64,000 bases of DNA from Diphasiastrum complanatum (Eukaryota > Streptophyta > Lycopodiopsida > Lycopodiales > Lycopodiaceae), in the NCBI GenBank assembly GCA_029204225.1, contig CM055099.1, forward strand, positions 62,854,642 through 62,918,641. The letters are read 5' to 3'. Numbering within the stretch: the first letter of the stretch is position 1; each line of letters starts with the position of its first letter. Positions 60,561-64,000 of the stretch are shown here, piece by piece. The notes under the pieces are model-generated. The model had not been told where the DNA came from. It did not search any database and was given only the letters and a program-made list of their open reading frames with translations. The translations under genes were made by a program, and so were the position numbers.

Positions 60561-61140
60561 AGCAACTGCCACAAAGCTGGAATACATACCCTATGGTGGA
60601 TCTACGATCATCATAGTCACCTCCCCAATCCGCATCCACATAGCCACACAACTCGGTAAACCCTCATGCTTCCTGTAAATCAAGCCATTATTTGAAGTTC
60701 CTTTTACATAACGCAGAATGTGCTTAGCTGCCTTCTAATGCATTTTTGTAGGTGCTGCCATAAATTGACTTACAATACCAACAGCATAGCATATATTTGG
60801 TCTAGTTGTGGTAAGGTAAATCAAGCTCCCTACTAATTGCCTATACAATGTAGCATCAAATGACTGTGACTCATCAAGCTTAGAAAGCTTTTTACCTGGT
60901 TCAATAGGAGTATTCACTGGTTTGCAATCCTACAACCTAAACCTGTGCAACAGTGCTTTGACATACTTCACCTGTGTTAAACCCACTTTGTGTCCTTTTT
61001 GCCACACCTCTACTCCAAGGCAATAATGCTTTCATCTTGAATTGTTCCATGAGGTCTTTCTTGATCATGTCTATCATCTCTTGATTATTTCCCGTAATAA
61101 TCAAGTCATCAACATAAAGAGCAATCAAAGCAACCATACC
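60561..61140 (-). pseudogene. copia 2 reverse transcriptase C-terminal half
   Basis: Includes the active-site motif ALYVDDLIITGNNQE (61137-60937) and the later block KKLSKLDESQSFDATLYRQL, VGSLIYLTTTRPNICYAVGI (60917-60735). Frame changes separate these from each other and from the N-terminal RT. Confidence 0.9.
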
Positions 61141-61744
61141 ATCAAAGCATAAGACATATAGTTTGGATCAAAATGCGTTCTCACCATCCCCTTTGAACGA
61201 AAGTAGGCATCAATCTTGCTATACCACGCACATGGTGCCTGTTTAAGACCATAAAGCACTTTTTTCAAGCGGCATACTTTATTCTCATGTCCCTTCGCTA
61301 CAAAGCCTTCAGGTTGATCCATGAACACTCTTCTTCTAACTCACCATTTAGAAAAGCAGATTTTACATCCATCTGATGCAAAGGCCAACCAAAATGTGAA
61401 GCTAAAGCAACAAGTAGACGTAGAGTATTCCACTTACATACTAGTGCAAAGGTCTCCTCATAGTCAATGCCTTTACTTTGCGCATACCCTTTGATCACCA
61501 AGCTTGCCTTGTGCTTTGCTATACTTCCATCTGCATGGTACTTAGTCCTGTATACCCATTTGCAACCAATGGGTTTCTTGCCAACTGGTGGTTCTACTAA
61601 GTCCCATGTGTTATGCTTAGCAATTGACTCCATCTCCTCTCCCATGGCCTTGATCCAAATGTCATCATCCTTCGCTTCACCATAAGTCAAAGGTTCTTTG
61701 CTTTGAATAATGCTAGATAAGAGAGCATAATTTGCTTCATACAT
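61125..61744 (-). pseudogene. copia 2 reverse transcriptase N-terminal half
   Basis: Frame 61744-61298 carries MGEEMESIAKHNTWDLVEPP, KASLVIKGYAQSKGIDYEET and HQMDVKSAFLNGELEEE, with the first RT catalytic Asp in DVKSAFL. A frame change at about 61310 leads into 61328-61125: MDQPEGFVAKGHENKVCRLK, LYGLKQAPCAWYSKI. Confidence 0.9.
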
Positions 61745-62359
61745 TTCAGGTTGTGTCTTCTCTCTTGTTGATCTTTGTAGCTCTCCCTAGCTAGATGATC
61801 CTGGAAAGTCATCCATGTCGCGGCTCTCCAACAATCTCTCAAACTACTTAGGGAGCTTCTTGTCAAATGATCGGCTTCCTGGTGAAAATGTATCCCACGG
61901 TACATCCTTCTCCTTGTGTTTGTCACCTGCAACTTTAATCCTTCTTGCACCAAAAGGTTTGTCTCTATCTCTCCAACCTGTCTCTTGAGGTTGAGTAGTA
62001 GTATCTTGAGATGTATCCTCATGTTCATCACTTGGATGAACATATCCTCATGATCATCATCAGGAGGTATCCTTACTATACCATCTTTTCCACTGGATGT
62101 GTCTATCTTCTCAGCATCCTCGTCTTCATATCTCTTGGATTCATCAAAGATAACATTACAACTAGCATGAATTTTGTTTTCCACTGGGTCAAAACATCTA
62201 TAGCCCTTCACACGTTCATCATATCCTAGGAATATACACTTGATAGCTTTTACATCAAGTTTACGTCTCTTTTCCTAAGGAATGTGTACAAAGGCCTTAC
62301 ATCCAAAGATTTGCAAATGTTCACCTTTGGCTTCTTCTTCATGAATGCTTCCCCAGGTG
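61687..62359 (-). pseudogene. copia 2 integrase C-terminus and linker
   Basis: 62211-61687 begins MKGYRCFDPVENKIHASCNV IFDE-like, the conserved end of the copia integrase. It runs into the acidic linker (RYEDEDAEKIDTS) and then basic sequence before RT. The junction to the integrase core (62360 upward) is frame-broken. Confidence 0.85.
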
Positions 62360-62923
62360 TTATCTTTGGTATGGCAATGGTAGGACTTCTATTTGAAGAT
62401 AGACTGTCGTACTGCATGCTTCTGACCAAAAATATTTTGGTAGTTTCATCTCAGCTAGCATAGATCTGGCACTTTCCACAATCATACAATTCTTGCGCTC
62501 AGCTACACCATTGAGAGCAAGAGTATGAGCTTGCGTAAATTGTCTCTTGATCCCACATTGATCACAAAGATCATTGAATTCATTAGACTTGTACTCACCT
62601 CCACTATCTGATCTTAGGACTTTGATCTCCCTACCTGTCTGATTTTCAACCAATGCTTTGAAGCTCTTGAAATTGTCAAATGCATCCGATTTCTTCTTCA
62701 AGAAGTAGATCCACGTCTTACGTGACATATCATCAATAAAGGTCATGAAATAGAAGGCTTTACCTAAGGACATAGTCCTCATAGACCCGCATAAATCTAT
62801 GTGGATCAGATCCAAGATGTTCTTTGCCCTTGCAACACCACCTTTATTGAACTTCTCTCGATGATGCTTCCCATATACACATGATTCACACATCGATTTC
62901 AAGTGGTCTTCTATGGTAGGCAA
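62360..62923 (-). CDS. copia 2 integrase core (open segment of gag-pol)
   Basis: 187 codons open. It starts with the second half of the zinc site (CESCVYGKHHREKFNKGG). The DDE triad is visible as IHIDLCGSMRTMS, VLRSDSGGEYKSNEF and NGVAERKNCMIVES. It also has FYFMTFIDDMSRKTWIYFLK. Integrase inserts element cDNA into the genome. The segment ends at a frame change near 62360 (STTVYLQ), so it is not an independent gene. A stop separates it from the frame at 62924. Confidence 0.9.
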   Translation of the reverse strand: MPTIEDHLKSMCESCVYGKHHREKFNKGGVARAKNILDLIHIDLCGSMRTMSLGKAFYFMTFIDDMSRKTWIYFLKKKSDAFDNFKSFKALVENQTGREIKVLRSDSGGEYKSNEFNDLCDQCGIKRQFTQAHTLALNGVAERKNCMIVESARSMLAEMKLPKYFWSEACSTTVYLQIEVLPLPYQR

Positions 62924-63499
62924 TCATGTTACCATCTCCAATTTTCTCATCAAACTGAGGCTTCCTAAGTTCAAGTGACCAAGCCTCTTATGCCAAAACT
63001 CAGTTTGCGATGGAATGGACGAGACAAGTCCATGTTGCCCCTTGATTGTAGCATTCAACATGTACAATTTAGTATTGGGCTCCCTTACTCCATCCACAGT
63101 AACTTTGAACTTTTGGTTCACATCCTTCACAAAGCAATGATCATGGGCAAATTCTACTTTCAACTTTTGATCAATAATGACTCCAACAGAAAGTAGATTT
63201 TTCTTCAAACCTGGTACGTAAAGTACCTTCTTGATCATCCTGCTTTTGCCATCAGGTAGTTGGATTGAAACAATGCCTATCCCTTTGAACTTGCACACAT
63301 CACCATTATCTAACACTTTCAAGCTACTGAACCAATTCTTGTTACATGTCATGTGTCTTGTGGCTCCCGAGTCAATATACCATGCTTGATCATCTTGATT
63401 AGATGACAATACAGATATGAAGATGCTAGAGTCTTCAATCTCACCCTCATCGACAAGGTTACCTACTTGCTTTGGTTTTCCCTTGTCTTGTTCCACCAA
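62924..63499 (-). CDS. copia 2 protease and GAG-pre-integrase (open segment of gag-pol)
   Basis: 191 codons open. The protease motif WYIDSGATRHMTCNKNWF keeps the canonical DSGA. It is followed by GDVCKFKGIGIVSIQLPDGK and VLYVPGLKKNLLSVGVI. The frame ends with the first half of the integrase zinc site, FWHKRLGHLNLGSLSLMRKL. Immediately upstream is a zinc knuckle region in another frame (63463-63660). This part looks less decayed than its copia 1 counterpart. Confidence 0.9.
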   Translation of the reverse strand: MVEQDKGKPKQVGNLVDEGEIEDSSIFISVLSSNQDDQAWYIDSGATRHMTCNKNWFSSLKVLDNGDVCKFKGIGIVSIQLPDGKSRMIKKVLYVPGLKKNLLSVGVIIDQKLKVEFAHDHCFVKDVNQKFKVTVDGVREPNTKLYMLNATIKGQHGLVSSIPSQTEFWHKRLGHLNLGSLSLMRKLEMVT

Positions 63500-64000
63500 T
63501 TTGCAACATTCACTCTTCCAATGGCCCTTATTACCACAATGGAAGCACTTGCCTTTCTTCTTGGTCTTACTAGAAGATCCCTCATCCTCCCGAGTCTTGG
63601 CAAATTATTGTTTATACTTTTTCTTGCCCTTGCCCTTGCCTTGTTTTTGATGTGTCGCAAGTGCCTGGTCGTTAGTATTTTGACGTCTAACTTTCACCAT
63701 TTCTTGTCGTTGCTCTTCCTGCATCAAGATTCCTATGAGCTCGTCAAAGGTTGGCAATCTTTCTCTTGATGCTATTCCACTCACAAACATCTGATAGGTT
63801 CTACAATGCTGCATAATGCATTGTGCACCAGCTCCACATCACATATGCGCTCACCAATAGAATGCAGTTCATCCCTCATTGTCTTGATTCTGGTCATGTA
63901 CATCTGAATGTGCTCTCCTTGCTCCGTTCGGGCACTATTCAGCTTTGACTTCAGAAACATGATTCTTGACGGATTTGACGTCTCAAACTGCTCCTTTAGC
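63463..64000 (-). pseudogene. copia 2 gag (partial, runs off window)
   Basis: From the window end on the minus strand: LKEQFETSNPSRIMFLKSKL, RMTRIKTMRDELHSIGER-like words, DVELVHNAL, then a frame-broken FDELIGILMQEEQRQEMVKV and a Lys/Gly-rich stretch (KQGKGKGKKKYKQ). A zinc-knuckle region lies near 63500-63560. This is the UBN2-type gag middle and C-terminus. The gag start lies outside the window. Confidence 0.85.

Larger units (their letters stand above)
59866..64000 (-). mobile_element. Ty1/copia retrotransposon 2, partial, inside gypsy 2
   Basis: A minus-strand copia runs from about 59866 to beyond the window end. RNase H, RT, integrase, protease and gag occur in copia order. It is related to copia 1 (same HHREKFNKGG and GKAFYFMTFIDD type integrase words) but clearly diverged. 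Frames are broken in several places. Only the 3' part and most of gag-pol are inside the window. Confidence 0.9.

Overview
This 64 kb window is nuclear DNA from a land plant, most likely a vascular plant with a large, repeat-rich genome. The evidence is a NAC transcription factor gene (NAC is a plant-specific family), plant-type Ty1/copia elements primed by initiator tRNA-Met, Ty3/gypsy chromoviruses, a plant Helitron with a Rep/helicase, a CACTA (tnp2) fragment, and very long (GA)n/(CT)n tracts. The species cannot be fixed from sequence alone. Only one gene looks intact and host-encoded: the NAC gene on the minus strand at 37913-39331. Almost everything else that can be recognised is transposon-derived and broken.

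Layout. 1-10077: gene-poor DNA with tRNA-derived SINE-like pieces, microsatellites and short tandem duplications. 10078-23000: a degraded autonomous Helitron (plus strand). It holds a Rep (HUH, two-tyrosine) plus Pif1-like helicase gene interrupted by stops and frameshifts, and it is split by a minus-strand copia element at 11224-17091 with matching LTRs, a PBS, a PPT and a 5-bp target duplication. 23001-27751: a second Helitron with the same type of 5' end and 3' hairpin, joined directly to the first (CTAG|TC). It is non-autonomous and appears to carry pieces of at least two host genes. 27752-31942: microsatellite, CACTA tnp2 remnant, a SET-like fragment, LTR-like repeats with a PBS, and a copia RT fragment. 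31943-37689: no recognisable genes.

37913-39331: NAC gene with one intron. 39332-44560: mainly intergenic, with a perfect 45-bp inverted repeat, a six-copy palindrome array (42905-43290) and a separate 34-bp-arm foldback (44184-44263). 44560-49320: a minus-strand gypsy remnant, LTR-like blocks and an internally deleted minus-strand copia. 49995-52117: a decayed minus-strand coding region that I do not recognise, next to an interleaved inverted repeat. 52318-57353: gene desert with one short copia fragment. 57354-64000: copia gag fragment, then a gypsy chromovirus interrupted by a long minus-strand copia polyprotein that runs off the window end.

No multi-gene host pathway is visible. The relations that matter are nesting and order of insertion: copia inside Helitron, copia inside gypsy, and Helitron joined to Helitron. 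The most unusual features are the head-to-tail Helitron pair, whose junction resembles a rolling-circle junction, and the three inverted-repeat structures, which could make small RNAs. Calls come from reading translated sequence and motifs by eye; no database search was possible.
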